Shown: positions 33,156-46,101, numbered from the stretch's first letter. The stretch: 64,000 nt of DNA from Symsagittifera roscoffensis (GCF_963678635.1 NC_087068.1:52242563-52306562), one strand, 5' to 3'. The notes: generated by a model not told the origin, from the sequence alone. Translations and numbers: made by a program.

Positions 33156-33901
33156 ATGAAATACATAAGAACCGAAAGGGATGATCCTTCCTGGGTGCGA
33201 TTACTCATTCCTGCATCCAACCTCGATTTATTATCCGGTATGCAGCGATCGACGGGGACGTCGATTGATATTTTTGTCCCGGGAGAGGGGGTAAACTTTT
33301 CCCACACTGAAAAATTATTAATAAAAAAATTAAGAATAGCAAGAGAGACAGGTGATCTAGAAGCAGAAACAGGCGAGGACCCTAAGAAACCGGACATAGG
33401 GAGAGTAGTCGAGTCATATTTCAACTTGCCAAATGAACACTCAAGTAGCAAAATATTGACAGATAGCGATTTTATACTTACAAATAGAACATGTGCGATA
33501 GCGATCACAGCGGACATGAGTTTTAGGACAGCATTAGCAGCAGATTTTAAAAGAAAATACAAACACATAGAAGACCTTTGGAAGCAAAAACCAGGAATAG
33601 GAGGCGTAGCAGCCTTGTCTCCAGCGGCGTCACGTCACAGATACCGGGAAATTATTTATACTTCATGGTGACGAGGGCGACGGAGAAGCAGCACGTGGAC
33701 CCAGAGAACCTAGTCTTGTCCTTGACGAGGTTGAGAGACTTCCTTGTGGCGAGGGAGGTGAAGGAACTCTCGCTTTCAGTATACGACCCAAACCGAGGAC
33801 GACTGCATCCACGGGAGCTGTATGCACTGATACACGTAATCTTTTCTGATACTAACATACAAGTATACTTACATAAGAAATATTGTTTGAGTATAGGCTG
33901 A
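33156..33901 (+). pseudogene. Macrodomain-like ORF (copy 2), frameshifted
   Basis: Equivalent to 7555-8300 with two visible substitutions (Ile to Thr in EAExGED and Glu to Lys in DFKRxYKH). The frameshift in the middle of the macrodomain-like part is shared, so it predates the duplication. Confidence 0.6.
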
Positions 33902-34527
33902 GTTTAGGTTGCATGCAGGAAGGTTACATACTAAGTGTGTTGTATGTGTTGTGTGTGATATGTTGTGTGTTATGTGTTTTGTTATTAAGACCCTGGGTAA
34001 AAAGGGATTAGTGATCATGAATAATTGAATGACGATATTAGGAATAGATCCAAAGTTTGGACTGTCCATTCTTAGGTCGAAATCAAAACTTTTAGCAACA
34101 AACTGATTTTAATATATCTTAAGATCGAAATCTTTTTATCTGATTGTTTTAAATAAATTTTAATACACAATTAGAGTGACGCTGACACATGTGAGATTCG
34201 TGACCTTTTTTCTAGATGCTGATTGATCATTTAATCATTCATCAGATTTCAATTCATACAAACTGATAATCAAACCGAATTTCACGAGATGGACAACTTC
34301 GATTTGAACGAATTAATAGACCTTGCGGAGGCATACGTATGACGGTGATAGATGCGATCTATCGTCGGCTGATGAATCAAGACTTCGCTCTGGAGTCATG
34401 TTGCTGGTCGCCTTAATCAACATCTTAGGCATGATAACCGTGGGGACCGCCCCAGAGTAGTCTTATTGATGGCCGCGTACGTATGGAGAAAGAGGAGTAC
34501 TAGACCGCCAAAACATGAGGGAGGGTA
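33902..34527. other. Non-coding stretch with TG-rich tract (copy 2)
   Basis: Equivalent to 8301-8926. No gene is visible. Confidence 0.5.
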
Positions 34528-35016
34528 GTGAGGTGGAGAAACGGGGCTCTCTCAGGAAGTGACTTGGCGAACGAGCCTGGATTGGTAAGTTCCAGGTCCT
34601 ACCAACCAGGGGAGATGCCTCTGCCAACCAAGCCTAGGCCTGGTCTGAGAAGAATGCATCAGGAGATGAACAGCGAGGCTGCCTCGTCTTGTTCACAACT
34701 GAGCACCTGTGCCACCAAAGAGGGCGAGAGTAGAAGAGTAAGTTCAGACGAACGAAACGATACAAGACCGACGGGAGCGTGGTTTTTAGTGGGATTAACT
34801 TTAGCTCCAATGTGCAAGAGCAGATACCCAGTGCATTTCGTGGATGGGGAAAGTACGAGAAGGATCGTGGATCAAGTCTTCTCAGTGCTTAAATGCGTGA
34901 GACTAGCTAGAATGTCAGAAAAATCTTACAAGTTACTGTGCAAAATGTTCTCAGCAGTTCCAGAGAGGACCAAAGAAGAATTAAAATCGATACTGGGAAA
35001 AAAGTTCATGGGATAA
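34528..35016 (+). CDS. Unrecognised ORF downstream of Gypsy (copy 2)
   Basis: Equivalent to 8927-9415, with one Pro-to-Leu change caused by a dinucleotide difference. Just after its stop, copy 2 lacks 32 bp present in copy 1 (about 9430-9461). Confidence 0.35.
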   Translation: MRWRNGALSGSDLANEPGLVSSRSYQPGEMPLPTKPRPGLRRMHQEMNSEAASSCSQLSTCATKEGESRRVSSDERNDTRPTGAWFLVGLTLAPMCKSRYPVHFVDGESTRRIVDQVFSVLKCVRLARMSEKSYKLLCKMFSAVPERTKEELKSILGKKFMG

Positions 35017-35020
35017 GCCA

Positions 35021-37340
35021 GTGGGAACTTCAACAGTCACCGATTACAATGCAGTAGATGAGAATGATGAGGTCCACCGAGTGATGATGGAAGTGGAACC
35101 ACTACTGGAAGCTTCGGGAAAGCGTAATTGGAGGAGCATCATGTCGACACATGATGAGTTCCCCTGCCATTGCTTGCTACAAACATGTTGGTACCACTAC
35201 TGGAAGCTTCGGGAAAGCGTAATTGGAGGAGCATCATGTCGACACATGATGAGTTCCTCTGCCATTGCTTGCTACAAACATGTTGGTACCCCAGGCGTAG
35301 TAACCTGGTGTTGATCTGGGACTGTTGAGAGCTGCTCTCCATGTGTTTACAAGATTCATCACAGCCCATAACGATAGTGATAATGGGAGTTATGATGACG
35401 ATACAATGACTGGAAGCTCATGTAAAAGAGAATAATAGACAAGAAACGCCTACGAAAAGGCAATTGCAGGAATTGGATTGTCTAAAGGATATAGATCTTT
35501 TTGAGACAACGTACAAAATCTTGAACATTCCGATGGAAGTGAAAAAAAAATAGGCCAGAAAACGACTGATGCCATGGTTCAGAGCCAACATGACTGCATG
35601 GTCGTGCGAATATGCCAAGAAGCAAATGTCGAAGCACAGCAGAGTGTACAGTGCTTATCAGCTGGACATTGGAGTAGGAGCTTTCAAGCAAGCTTTTGTA
35701 ATTCATCGGATTGCAGTAACCACCGCAGTGAAGAGGACTTCTAGGACAAGTGATGTGACGGGAGAGAACGAGAAGAGACGTTGAAGGAAGACTTGGATAC
35801 TGTGGACCGATCAGAATACTGTGGACCGATCAGAAAGAAATCGTACAGTAACCAACATGACTGCATGGTTGTATGAATATGCCAAGAAGCATATGTCGAA
35901 GCACAGCAAAGTGTACAGTGCGTATCAGCTGGATATTTGAGCAGGAGCTTTCAAGCGAGCTTTTGTAATTCATCGGAATGCAGTAACCACCGCAGTGAAG
36001 AGGACGGCTATGACAAGTGAATGTGATGGGAGTTAGAGAAGAAATGTAGAAGGAAGACTTGGAGAGAAGCGTGACGTTGTGCCTCCACAAAAGCTTCTGC
36101 CGAAACAGAGAAACTAACGTTGATCCTCTACCTTGTGTTGAACAAAGAGTAGAAGAACAGAAGTGTTGGAGGACTGCTTCGAACAGCGTCAGAAAAACTG
36201 CGGACTGAAAGTGCGGAGTCAAGGTCGCAGGAGCAGGAGATGGAGCATTGACAAATGGCCGGAAAACAAGATGCAAAAAGAAGAAAATTTAGAAAAATTT
36301 AGAAGTTTTAGAACTTCTAAACGACGAAAACAAAGATTGAACAAAAAAGGAAACAAAGAAGCAACGTAGGAGAAGATGTTAAAACTCAGAATTGTTTTGT
36401 GTGAGAAAAACTCGAATGAGAAACATAGCAACTAAGTTTGCAACTGAAAACGAAGAGAAAATATTTAGTTGAATTTTGAAATTTACAGAATTTGTTGCAT
36501 TTATAAATTTGCATTAAGATTTTAGTTAGCGGCTTTAGAGACACTTAATACTTATTCAGAAAAGCTTGAGTGGGGAGTATAATAAAATATTCCAGCCTGC
36601 ATGATTTTGACTGATCACTTTGTGGTGACATGAAAGGCTTGGGTAATCTCTTGAAAAAGGAGATTATTTCATTGTTCCTTCTAACCATCGAGTTCTTTAA
36701 TTTCAATATTCAGGACCAATAACAACTAAATTCCGAATAATAGGATAATATTAGGTTGTTGGTTGGCAGGACTGTCCTGCGTCCCAACACTTTTTAAACT
36801 TAGGAGAAAAAGCTTGAAATCGGAACATAGACGTTATAGAAGTCGGAACAATAATTTATCTTAAGTTATATTCTCGAAAGCGCAGGTTAAGTGAAAAAAT
36901 TTGGAAGGCTATAAAAGTGTAGTTTGATGCCATTTGTATTTTGCAGTGAGTCGATATGACATGGATATGAGTGATTTCATGCATTTTGTAACTTCTGTTC
37001 GATTTTGATGAAGACTTCGAGACTCATTGAGGACATTGACCGGGCTGTCCGGGGAGTATGTGAAGTTCGACTAGAATGGACAAAACGCAATTTTGTATTC
37101 GAATTTTTATCGAAACATCTGACCGAGAAAATTGATGTTTTTATGGATTAGTGACGTTAATTGAACGATTAGACGAATCGGGAGGGATAACTTTTGACTA
37201 ACATGCTAATTTTTAAAACATTAATTTGGGCGTGAACGACACGTAACCTTTTTCATTTCGCACCAACTGAAACTGCGAAAACAGAACAACAATATTCTCA
37301 GTGGAAAACAACAACGAAAAAACGACAGCAGATTGAGATT
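35021..37340. repeat. Copy 2 of the 9.4-11.77 kb repeat block
   Basis: It contains the second copies of the 95-bp tandem pair (about 35,098-35,287) and the 267-bp tandem pair (about 35,585-36,069). It also has the short basic ORF, the 15-bp palindrome (about 36,766-36,780) and the TATA-like box (about 36,908). No gene was recognised. Confidence 0.7.
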
Positions 37341-37354
37341 AAGATCAAAAATTT

Positions 37355-40300
37355 TCAGAAACCATTCCGAGTTGTAACGATTGTGCTGCTACAATTGTTG
37401 CAACGCAGAACCCAAGATGAATGCCTTCCTAAAAGAATTAAGGACATTCTTTCCCCTGATTTCAGAATCCGGAGGGGTCTCGAGATTAGATTTCGGACTG
37501 TTTTATATAAAAATTTTGATTCCTGGTCATGTCCTGAATTGAAATAAAAATATCCAAATTCATTTTTGGATAATGAGAAGCTAGGAGTTGAGGGAAAGGG
37601 TTGACCCATCCTCGATGGAGATGATGATTTTTATCTACTGAACAAAAACAATAGTAATATAGTAAATAGGTAGTAGCCCTATTTTTAGGAGTGACCTCGT
37701 GGTGTGGGGATACTGAGACAGAGCCATGAGCTCACTAAATTGCATATAACTATGTTAATTAGAGAACTCTGATCGAAGCGTGAAACAGTAACGTTTTTTT
37801 TTTGTCGACCCGATGTTAGAAAGACCACCAAAAGAACTGGCATTGGCAGAGACGGTGAAAAGCATGCAGAGCTGTGTTTAGACGCTAGCCAGTCGTTTTA
37901 GAACCTTGCTTTTTTCCCTGTCGATATGTACTTCCGGGCGAACGTTACATGTTTTGGGGTGTGTTTTAGTTCTCTTTTTTTTGACTTCCACGCAAAATCA
38001 AGTGCCACAAAAAATCATCCGACTGGATTTCGAGATATATCATATGAAAGCCCTTAAAATCGTGATTGGAACCAATCGTGATTCGAACCACAGCAAGTAA
38101 AGTTGTCCCCCATGAAAACCTAATGGCGTACAACTCGTGTCGTCTGATACCTCTGGACAAAAATCCAGGGGTACGGCCTATCGGCGAGGTTCTGAGAAGA
38201 ATAAATGGCAAAACAAACACCCAATGTATAAATTCAGACCTTAAAAATCTCAGAAAATAAAATTCAATTCTGCTTAGGCCAGAAGTGTGTATTGGATATG
38301 CTATCCAAAGCTTGAACGCGTTTGCGAAACCCGAAACGGACGCCATACTACTTATTGATGCAGAAAGTGCCTTCAATTTGCTCAATAGAGAACTTGCTCT
38401 AAAAAAGTAGAAATCCTTTGTCCGGCACTAAATCATGCGCTGGCCAACTCATATGAACATCCCTCAATTTTATATCTCAATAACACGGTGTTGACATCTA
38501 TCGAAGGTACAACGCCTTTCCGTCTCATGGCTGTGTCTCAGTATCCCCAGACCACCAGGTCACTCCTAAAATTAGGGCTACTACTTATTTACTATATTAC
38601 TATTGCGACTCCTGGATTAAATCGCGACACTCATTGAACAAATAGAGCTGAAATTTCAATCGTTTGAAGGCGAAAGCTTTAACAACAAAACAACCACTAC
38701 TGAAGATGACGCTCGACTTGACATCAAGGCAAATGGGCTCTGGGGAGGCCGATTCAGCCGAGCCTTTACAATCATTCCGAGTTGTAGCGATTGTGCTGCT
38801 ACAATCGTTGCAACGTAGAACCCATGAACAAGAAGGGTGTTGAAACTGCGTGTCCAGCCTTCCTAAAAGAATTAAGGAGGTTATTTCCCCTGATTCCAGA
38901 ATCCGGAGGGGTCTCGAGATTAGAACTCGGACTGTTTTATATAAAATTTTTGCTTCCTGGTCATGTCCTGAATTGAAGTAATAATATACAAATTCATTTT
39001 CAGATAATGAGAAGCTAGGAGTTGAGGGAAAGGGTTGACCCATCCTCGATGGAGATGATGATTTTTATCTACTGAACAAAAACAATAGTAATATAGTAAA
39101 TAGGTAGTAGCCCTATTTTTAGGAGTGACCTCGTGGTGTGGGGATACTGAGACACAGCCATGAGCTCACTAATTTGCATGTAATTATGTTAATTAGTGCG
39201 TTCTGATCGAAGCGGGAAACAGTAACGTTTTTCTTGTCGACCCGATGTTAGATAGACCACCAAAAAAACTGGCATTGGCAGAGACGGTGAAAAGCATGCA
39301 GAGCTGTGTTTAGACGCTAGCCAGTCGTTTTAGAGCCTTGCTTTTTTCACATCGATATGTACTTCCGGGCGAATGTTACATGTATTGGGGTGTGTTTTAG
39401 TTCTCTTTTTTTTGTTTTCCACGCAAAATCAAGTGCCACAAAAAATCATCGGACTGGATTTCGAGATATATCATTTGAAAGCCCTTACAATCGTGATTGG
39501 AACTAATTGTGATTCAAACCACAAAAATTTCACAAAATCCGAATGTGGAGAAAAATTGGTTTGAAACTTTTGATTCTTCGTCATATTTCGATTGAATAAA
39601 AGGAGAGGGCACTCTTGTTTTAATTGGAAGTTTCTCGCCAATGAAAAGTTTTCCGCCAGCAAGTAAAATTATCCCCCATGAAAACCTAATGGCGTACAAC
39701 TCGTGTCGTCTGATACCTCTGGACAAAAATCCAGGGGTACGGCCTGTTGGTATAGCCATAAATTGCAAAACAAACACCCAATGTATAAAATCAGACCTTA
39801 AAAATCTCAGAAAATTCAATTCTGCTTAGGCCAGAAGTGTGGAATCGAATATGCTATCCAAGGCTTGAACGCGTTTGCGAAACCCGAAACGGACGCCATA
39901 CTACTTATTGATGCAGAAAGTGCCTACAAATTGCTCAATAGAGAACTTGCTCCAAAAATGTAGAAATACTTCGTCCGGCACTACATCATGCGCTGGCCAA
40001 CTGATATGAACATCCCTCAAAATTATATGTCAATAACACGGTTTTGACATCTACCGAAGGCACAACGCAAGGGGATTTACTCGCAATGGCTATGTACGGA
40101 ATTGGGATAATTCCCCTGATTGAGCTCCTGCAAAAACCAAATGTTATGCAACAATGTTACGCAGATGACGGAAGCGCTGCAGGTGATCCTAAGAGTGTCC
40201 GCGCAATACTGGACAAACTGGATGTGCACGGAAAGGCTTTCGGATATAATGTGAAGCCTTCCAAGTGTCAACTCGTAGTAAAGGAAAACCGAGTTTTAGA

Positions 40301-41430
40301 GTCCTTGGATCGGTTATAGGAACACCATCAGCATGCGATAAATACATGAAAAGCGAAATTGAAAAGACAGCTGCCTAACTGAAAAGTTTTCAAAGAGCTA
40401 AAGCATAACCACAAAATGGGTACTACTGCTATACAAAGGAAGTTCAAAATAAATTGAGCTTTAAGTAACCAGAACAACTCTGGAAGCATTTAAGAAAATG
40501 GATGAAATTGAGAAAAACGTAAGACAGCAGCTACTTCATAGTATTACTGATGAAGATTGCAATTTTTTTGCACTACAGAAAAAATAGGAGGCTTAGACCT
40601 CCTCAGTAACACGGAGTTTTCTAGAAATAATGAGTGGTCACGATTAGAAAACAGTGTTCCAGAAATAGCTGAAACGGAACAAACTCTGATAAAAAGAAAC
40701 GACAAAACTGAGAATCAGAACATCACACTCTCCAAAAAGGCTAAAATTATGAAAAATTGCTCAACAAAAAAAAATGACAATAAATCTAGTGACACAGAAA
40801 AGAGCATCAAATTGGCTAAGCGTGCTACCACTAAAAAACAATTTTTCCCTCAACAAATCAGAGTTTAAAGATGGCATACATCTGAGATATGGATGGGAAC
40901 CACAAACACCCCACATTCATGCTCATTTGGACATTCGCTCACACTTACCCAGTTTCTACACTGTCCCAAATGCGGATATACTCACCTAAGACATAATGAA
41001 ATTCGCGATACCTTTGCAAAACTCCTGGAACTCCTGGAACTAATAGCGAGCTGAAAATCTGCTTAGGCCAGAAGTGTGGAAATGATTATGCTATCCAAAG
41101 CTTGAACGCGTTTGTGAAACCCGAAACGGACGCTATACTACTTATTGATGCAGAAAGTGCCTTCAATTTGCTCAATAGAGAACTTGCTCTAAAAAAGTAG
41201 AAATCCTTTGTCCGGCACTACATCATGCGCTGGCCAACTCAAATGAACATCCCTCAAATTTATATCTCAATGACACGGTGTTGACATCTCTCGAAGGTAC
41301 AAACCCTCTCCGTGCTCATGGCTGTGTCTCAGTATCCCCAGACCACGCCAATGAAAAGATGATAGTATGATCATACAAAGGAAGTTCAAAAAAAATCGTC
41401 GGACAATTCGCGATTTGTTCCAGGAGTCTG
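37355..41430 (+). pseudogene. Second retroelement family, fragment blocks (copy 2)
   Basis: Equivalent to 11,786-15,796. This copy keeps 64 bp missing from copy 1 (around 38,061-38,125), which restores the frame leading into ENLMAYNSCRLIPLDKNPG. The YADD RT segment lies at 40,044-40,319, the Lys-rich region at 40,557-40,868 and the Cys/His-RHN motif at about 40,970-41,010. In the ORF at 40,774-40,989 one TGA of copy 1 is TTA. All remaining frames are broken. Confidence 0.65.
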
Positions 41431-41536
41431 CATACGGCCCAATATGCATATTGCCATATACAGACTATGGTCGGAATTAAAACAAAGCTACTACTTATTT
41501 ACTATATTACTATTGCGACTCCTGGAACAAATCGCG
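41409..41536. repeat. 20-bp perfect inverted repeat at the duplication end
   Basis: CGCGATTTGTTCCAGGAGTC at 41,409-41,428 is the exact reverse complement of 41,517-41,536, with 88 bp between. The similarity shared by the two large copies ends at 41,430, two bases after the left arm. Confidence 0.85.
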
Positions 41537-41543
41537 ACACTCC

Positions 41544-41936
41544 TGGAACAAATAGAGCTGAAATTTCAATCGTTGGAAGGCGAAAGCTTTAACAACAAAA
41601 CAACAACTACTGAAGATGACGTTCGACTTGACATCAAGTCAAATGGGCTCTGGGGAGGCCTATTCAGCCGAGCCTTTTTCGATTTAAAATTTTCAAACCC
41701 CCCCCCTACAAATATCGTAAGAGTGTCAAAATATTAAAATATCAACAAAGAATTCTGGATGTGGAACACAGCAGCTTTGTTCCATTAATTTTTGCGTGTA
41801 CCGGAGGAGCAGCACCAGGCTCTACAAAAACCGTCCAGAAACTAAGCGTAAAACGGAACGAATCATACTCGGACACTATACACTTTAAGAACAAAATCAA
41901 GTTTTGCACTTCTGAGGAGTGCAATCCTCTGCCTTA
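41544..41936 (+). pseudogene. PDDEXK-like C-terminal domain of the second retroelement family
   Basis: The frame reads IELKFQSLEGESFNNK, then EDDVRLDIKSNGLWGGLFSRAFFDLKFSNP, and later ILDVEHSSFVPLIFACTGG, ending at a stop near 41,936. A D...G.W.....AFFD(V/L)K pattern followed by E..SF.PL.F...GG is what I associate with the PDDEXK-type nuclease segment at the end of this RT protein. The first half is also found at about 13,010-13,130 and 38,650-38,765. From the DIKSNG codons onward this segment is duplicated again at 46,102 and 47,353 as part of the tandem units described below. One frame change lies near the NPPPTN stretch. Confidence 0.55.
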
Positions 41937-42659
41937 GGGGTTGCAAAAATCTTAAAAATACATCCAACATAGACAATTCCATCTGTGCTGTAATCGAGGA
42001 GGGTAGATTTTAATTGACAATTCTCTTAATGCATTAAAATTGACTCGATTTATTCATAAAATTTTGCCTATGTATTTAAATAGCGTTGGTACGGCCCTAT
42101 CCAACCTGTGCACGTACCGTCGCATGACGGAAGGGCCCATTGCTTAAAAGCTTGAAGTGTAGGCGGAGCAATAAGAAGAATGGGTGCAAGAGCAGAAAAA
42201 CTTAGAAATATTGACTTATATTGGTTTATACGGGCGGTAAAACAATTATAGAATCGTCAAAAACTACCTGGAAAATGAATAAATTCTGCATAAGAAGAAG
42301 AAAGAACACTTGAATTACTATACAATAAAAAGCCGAGGCATCAGTGTAGCAAAGTGTAAATAATAAAATTGGTTATAAATTCATTGGTTACATCAAACAA
42401 AAACAAAACATCAGAAAACAAGCAATAAACAAAACAAAAAAAAAACAAAATCGGTTACAGTTCGGAAATTGGTTGATTAAAGTATATGAAGTTTCGGATA
42501 CTATAGAAAATTAAAGATTTAAGAATTAGGAACAAGCTGGTAATAAAACTTTACAAACAATTTTACAGATAGTCCAATTATACAACGTATATACAGAGTA
42601 TATACAGTTTCTCTTTCAAGCAATGTGTGAAAAATTAAACTGAATTAAAAAATATAGAA
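41937..42659. other. Presumed 3' region of CR1 unit A
   Basis: There is no ORF. The region lies between the plus-strand nuclease fragment and the minus-strand ORF2 stop. It is AT-rich with an A-rich stretch (CAAACAAAAACAAAAC at about 42,395-42,450). It is repeated at 47,659-48,381. I could not fix the exact 3' terminus of the CR1. Confidence 0.5.
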
Positions 42660-45600
42660 CTAGCAAAAACGGTAATCACGCCACGTATTTGTATTAGTAC
42701 ATATAGGATTGTTTCTCAATTCACTCACGTAAAATTCTTTCATTTTTTTCTTGAATTCTGTTTTCGATTTTTCTAAATTGCGCAAAATTATGGGCAGTGA
42801 ATTCCATTTTTTAGAAGTCAAATGAAAAAATGATTTTTGTAGAGAAGCAGTCGAACAATGTTTGTCAAAAATAATTTGTTTCGTTCTTTCGTTGAGCCTA
42901 TAATTGGCAGTCGGTAGTCTCAGTGTATTTTCAAAAGCCTTCTTTTTGTTTGTAAGATATTGGTATAAGTATGTTATACACTTTAACTCAATTCTTTTCT
43001 CGATTCCAATGAACGATTTGCTAATGCGAAGAAGGGAAGAAGATTTAAAATTCGATCTGAAATATGTTCTTTTTAGCGCCCAGTTCAACTGTTTCTCCAG
43101 AGATAGCATCAAAGTAGCATTAATTTGTTGTAAAAAAATTGCTGAATAATCTAAATGTGATAAAACAAGACAATGAAGCAAGGCAACTAATGATAATGTC
43201 GGCAGTTGTTGTCCAATTGTATCAATAGTTTTAATCCCTTGGGCCATTTTTTGGAGAATTGTTTTGATTTGAGCATGAAAAGATAAACTTGAATCAAGAA
43301 TTATGCCTAAATATTTGCATTCTGCTTTTTTGGCTACATAATGCCCACTAATTACTAGTTTATCAGTATCCACATTTTTGCTATCATTTTTTTGACAAAA
43401 TGTTATAAATTCCGATTTAGATGCATTCAGATTCAATTGGTTCTCTGCAAAAAATTCCGTTAGATTATTGAGTGATTTTTGCAATCGATTCAAAGCATCC
43501 TCAGAAATTATAGAAGAGGAAAAAACCATACAGTCGTCAGCATATTGAACTAAAGTACAACCCTCATATAATCGCTCTTGTATGTCATTAACATAAATAT
43601 TGAACAACAACGGACCAAGTACCGTTCCTTGTGGGACACCTCGTTTTATTTCAATCCAGTCTGAAAAAATTCCATTGACGTTTACTCTTTGAATACGTTT
43701 GTTTAGGAAGCTAGCAATTAAAGCATTTGCTCCATTTGAAAAACCGAGAGAAAGCATTTTTTCAATTAAAACTTCATGCGAAATAGAATCAAAAGCCTTG
43801 GACAGATCTAATAAAGCTGCATGTACGATTTTTTTTGAATCTATTTGATTTCGAATACTTTCTGTCACATAAACAAGAGCATCTTGTGTTGAAATGTTTT
43901 TGCGAAATCCGAATTGAAATGGTGTCATTATTTGAAATTTGTCAAGATGTTCTGTTATTTGGGCATGTAAAATTTTTTCAAAAATTTTAGAAAAAGCACA
44001 AGTTATTGATATTGGCCGATAATTTTTTGCATCCATTGGGTCATCTTTTTTGAACAAAGGGGTTACGTTTGCTTTTTTCAGTTCGATCGGGAAAATGTTC
44101 TCATCTAAGCAAGTATTTATGACAAAAGTTAAATGTGGAACTATAACTGATTGACCGTCAATGATTGCCCAAGCAGGTACGGTACAAGGTCCGAGAGGTT
44201 TTCCAACATTGATTTTTCGAACTATATCAAAGCATTGCTTCACTGTAATGTGTTGAAAATGAAAAGATGCAGATTCAGAGGCAGATTTGTTGTAATTCGG
44301 AGGCTTTTTAGCGCCGAAAAATTCGCCTAAGTTTGAAAAAATATAATTTAAATGATTGGCAATTTTTTTGTCTTGGGTTATCATTTCACTGAAGGAATTT
44401 CATAGAACTGTAATTCGATGGTTGCCAGAACATGTACCTCTAACTTGGTTAATATATTTCCATTTTTGTTGGATAGTGCTGAGAAGTGAAAAACAATTTT
44501 TTGAATGATCGAATTGTTTACTTCTAATCAATTTGCTCATTTGATTACGTAAAAACTGGTACTTTGACCAATTATCGCTTGTGCTTTGACTGCGATATGA
44601 TCTGAGTGAATTCTGTTTCTTAGTCAACAATTGCTGACATTCTGAATCGAACCATTCCGTTTTCAACACGTTTTTTGGTTTAAAATTACGAACAAACTTT
44701 TTTTCGATAGGAGCATGTTGCTGTAGAGCACAAGAAATTAAATAAATCATCGTCGAGAACATGTTTTGTGCGTCTGTACATTGATATAAGAGATACCAAG
44801 GAAGAGCGGAGAGTGAATTGCAAAATTCATTTTTCTGATAATTTTTCTTATTGAAAGTCGTAATTATCCTCGGTAAAATTTTGCCGCATTTTATATCCGT
44901 CAAAATAAATGAAGCAAAATGGTCGGTTTTATAAGGTGTATCAAAACAAAACTCAATGCCGTTTGTTTCATAGTCACTGATTATGTAGTCGATATGAGTT
45001 TTTGTTGAGGAACTAATTCTGGTCTCATCGTTTGGACAAAAAACCTTCAATCCATATGGAATAATTATAGAATCTAAATTTTCTTTTTCTTTGCTATCCA
45101 GATAATTTATGTTATAATCACCCAAAAGCGTAATTTTATTAGAAACTGAAAAAGCATTATCTATGTTAAGCGTTAATTGTTCCAAAAAATCAATAAAGTT
45201 TGATCTGCTTGGGTTATAACACAAATTAACTAACATTTTTTCTGTACTCGAAATGTTAAATGTAGATTTGCACTCAACCCACACTGACTCATATTTTTCT
45301 TTATCAAATAAATTTAGATCAGGCCTCAATTTCGGAGCCAATTTGACTGGTATATATAACAAAACGCCACCGCCTTTCTTTTTTACCGCTGATTGCCTAT
45401 CATATCTGAACATCGCATGCGTTGTAGGTTGGAAATTCCATAAATTGTCACTATCTTCTTTTTTAAGCCACGTTTCGGAAATTCCTATAATTGTGTTTTC
45501 GCCCATATCATCAAGAAATTTTTTCAATTGCATCCGTTTTCTAATAATACTTTGAAAATTCAAATGAACAAATTTAAGATTTGCACAATTTTTTGAGCAG

Positions 45601-45857
45601 ATACCGTAGACTGTTTCAATGGTTTCGATAGGACCAGGGTTTTTTTCAACATCCCCACTTTGGGTCAGTAACAACGCGAAAAGGAAAAGATGAGTCAGTG
45701 TGGTAGCTCTCCGCTCATTTATCCCACATTTCGTTGATAATATCTTTTGCTGGCAGCTTAGATAGCCCCAGTAAACAATAGTTTTTTCTTTAGTTTCCAT
45801 CTGAGCCTTGGAAATTAGAAAAATTGCACAAAACAACCAGAATTTAATATTCAGCAT
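42660..45857 (-). pseudogene. CR1-type ORF2 (unit A), one nonsense codon
   Basis: This is 1065 codons long, like the intact copy at 48,382-51,579, but a CGA arginine codon is TGA at about 44,399-44,401. That splits it into a 485-codon endonuclease part (with the 2A motif at 45,630-45,653) and a 574-codon RT part starting at an internal Met. The change is a CpG-to-TpG type transition. Other differences from unit C are few, for example Thr for Lys in ISSxEKM and Glu for Lys in KSKTxFKK. Confidence 0.9.
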
Positions 45858-46101
45858 AATAGGTTAAATAAATTAAATAATCGCCAAAGTTTGCACCAAG
45901 AAAAAATGCGAAACTAGTATTTCCTAAAAAATTTTGCGCCGTTTTGGAAAAATTGTAACATTTCTGCCGTTTTTGGATCTAAATTTGATGATTGTTGGGT
46001 TTGCTTCATTCTGGGGCGGGTTGTAATCTCACATGTGTTTGCATTAATATCAGAACCCCTAAAAGAATCTCTAAAACTTTGCACCAAAATTTCAACACCC
46101 C

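Larger units (their letters stand above)
25603..33901 (+). mobile_element. Ty3/Gypsy-type retroelement, decayed, copy 2
   Basis: This is near-identical to 1-8300 with a constant offset of 25,602 that becomes 25,601 after the T-run in integrase. All shared stops and frameshifts in Gag, protease, RT, RNase H and macrodomain are present, so the element was already dead when it was duplicated. Confidence 0.9.
41632..46101 (-). mobile_element. Tandem unit A: CR1-type element lacking its 5' end
   Basis: This is a 4,470-bp unit. Its left end lies in the plus-strand PDDEXK-like fragment. It then spans about 0.7 kb of presumed untranslated DNA, ORF2 on the minus strand and only the last about 40 codons of ORF1. 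At its right end the sequence jumps from ORF1 (CAACACCCCCATCA) back to the same nuclease-fragment point (CATCAAGTCAAATGGG), with CATCA shared at both sides. Confidence 0.88.
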
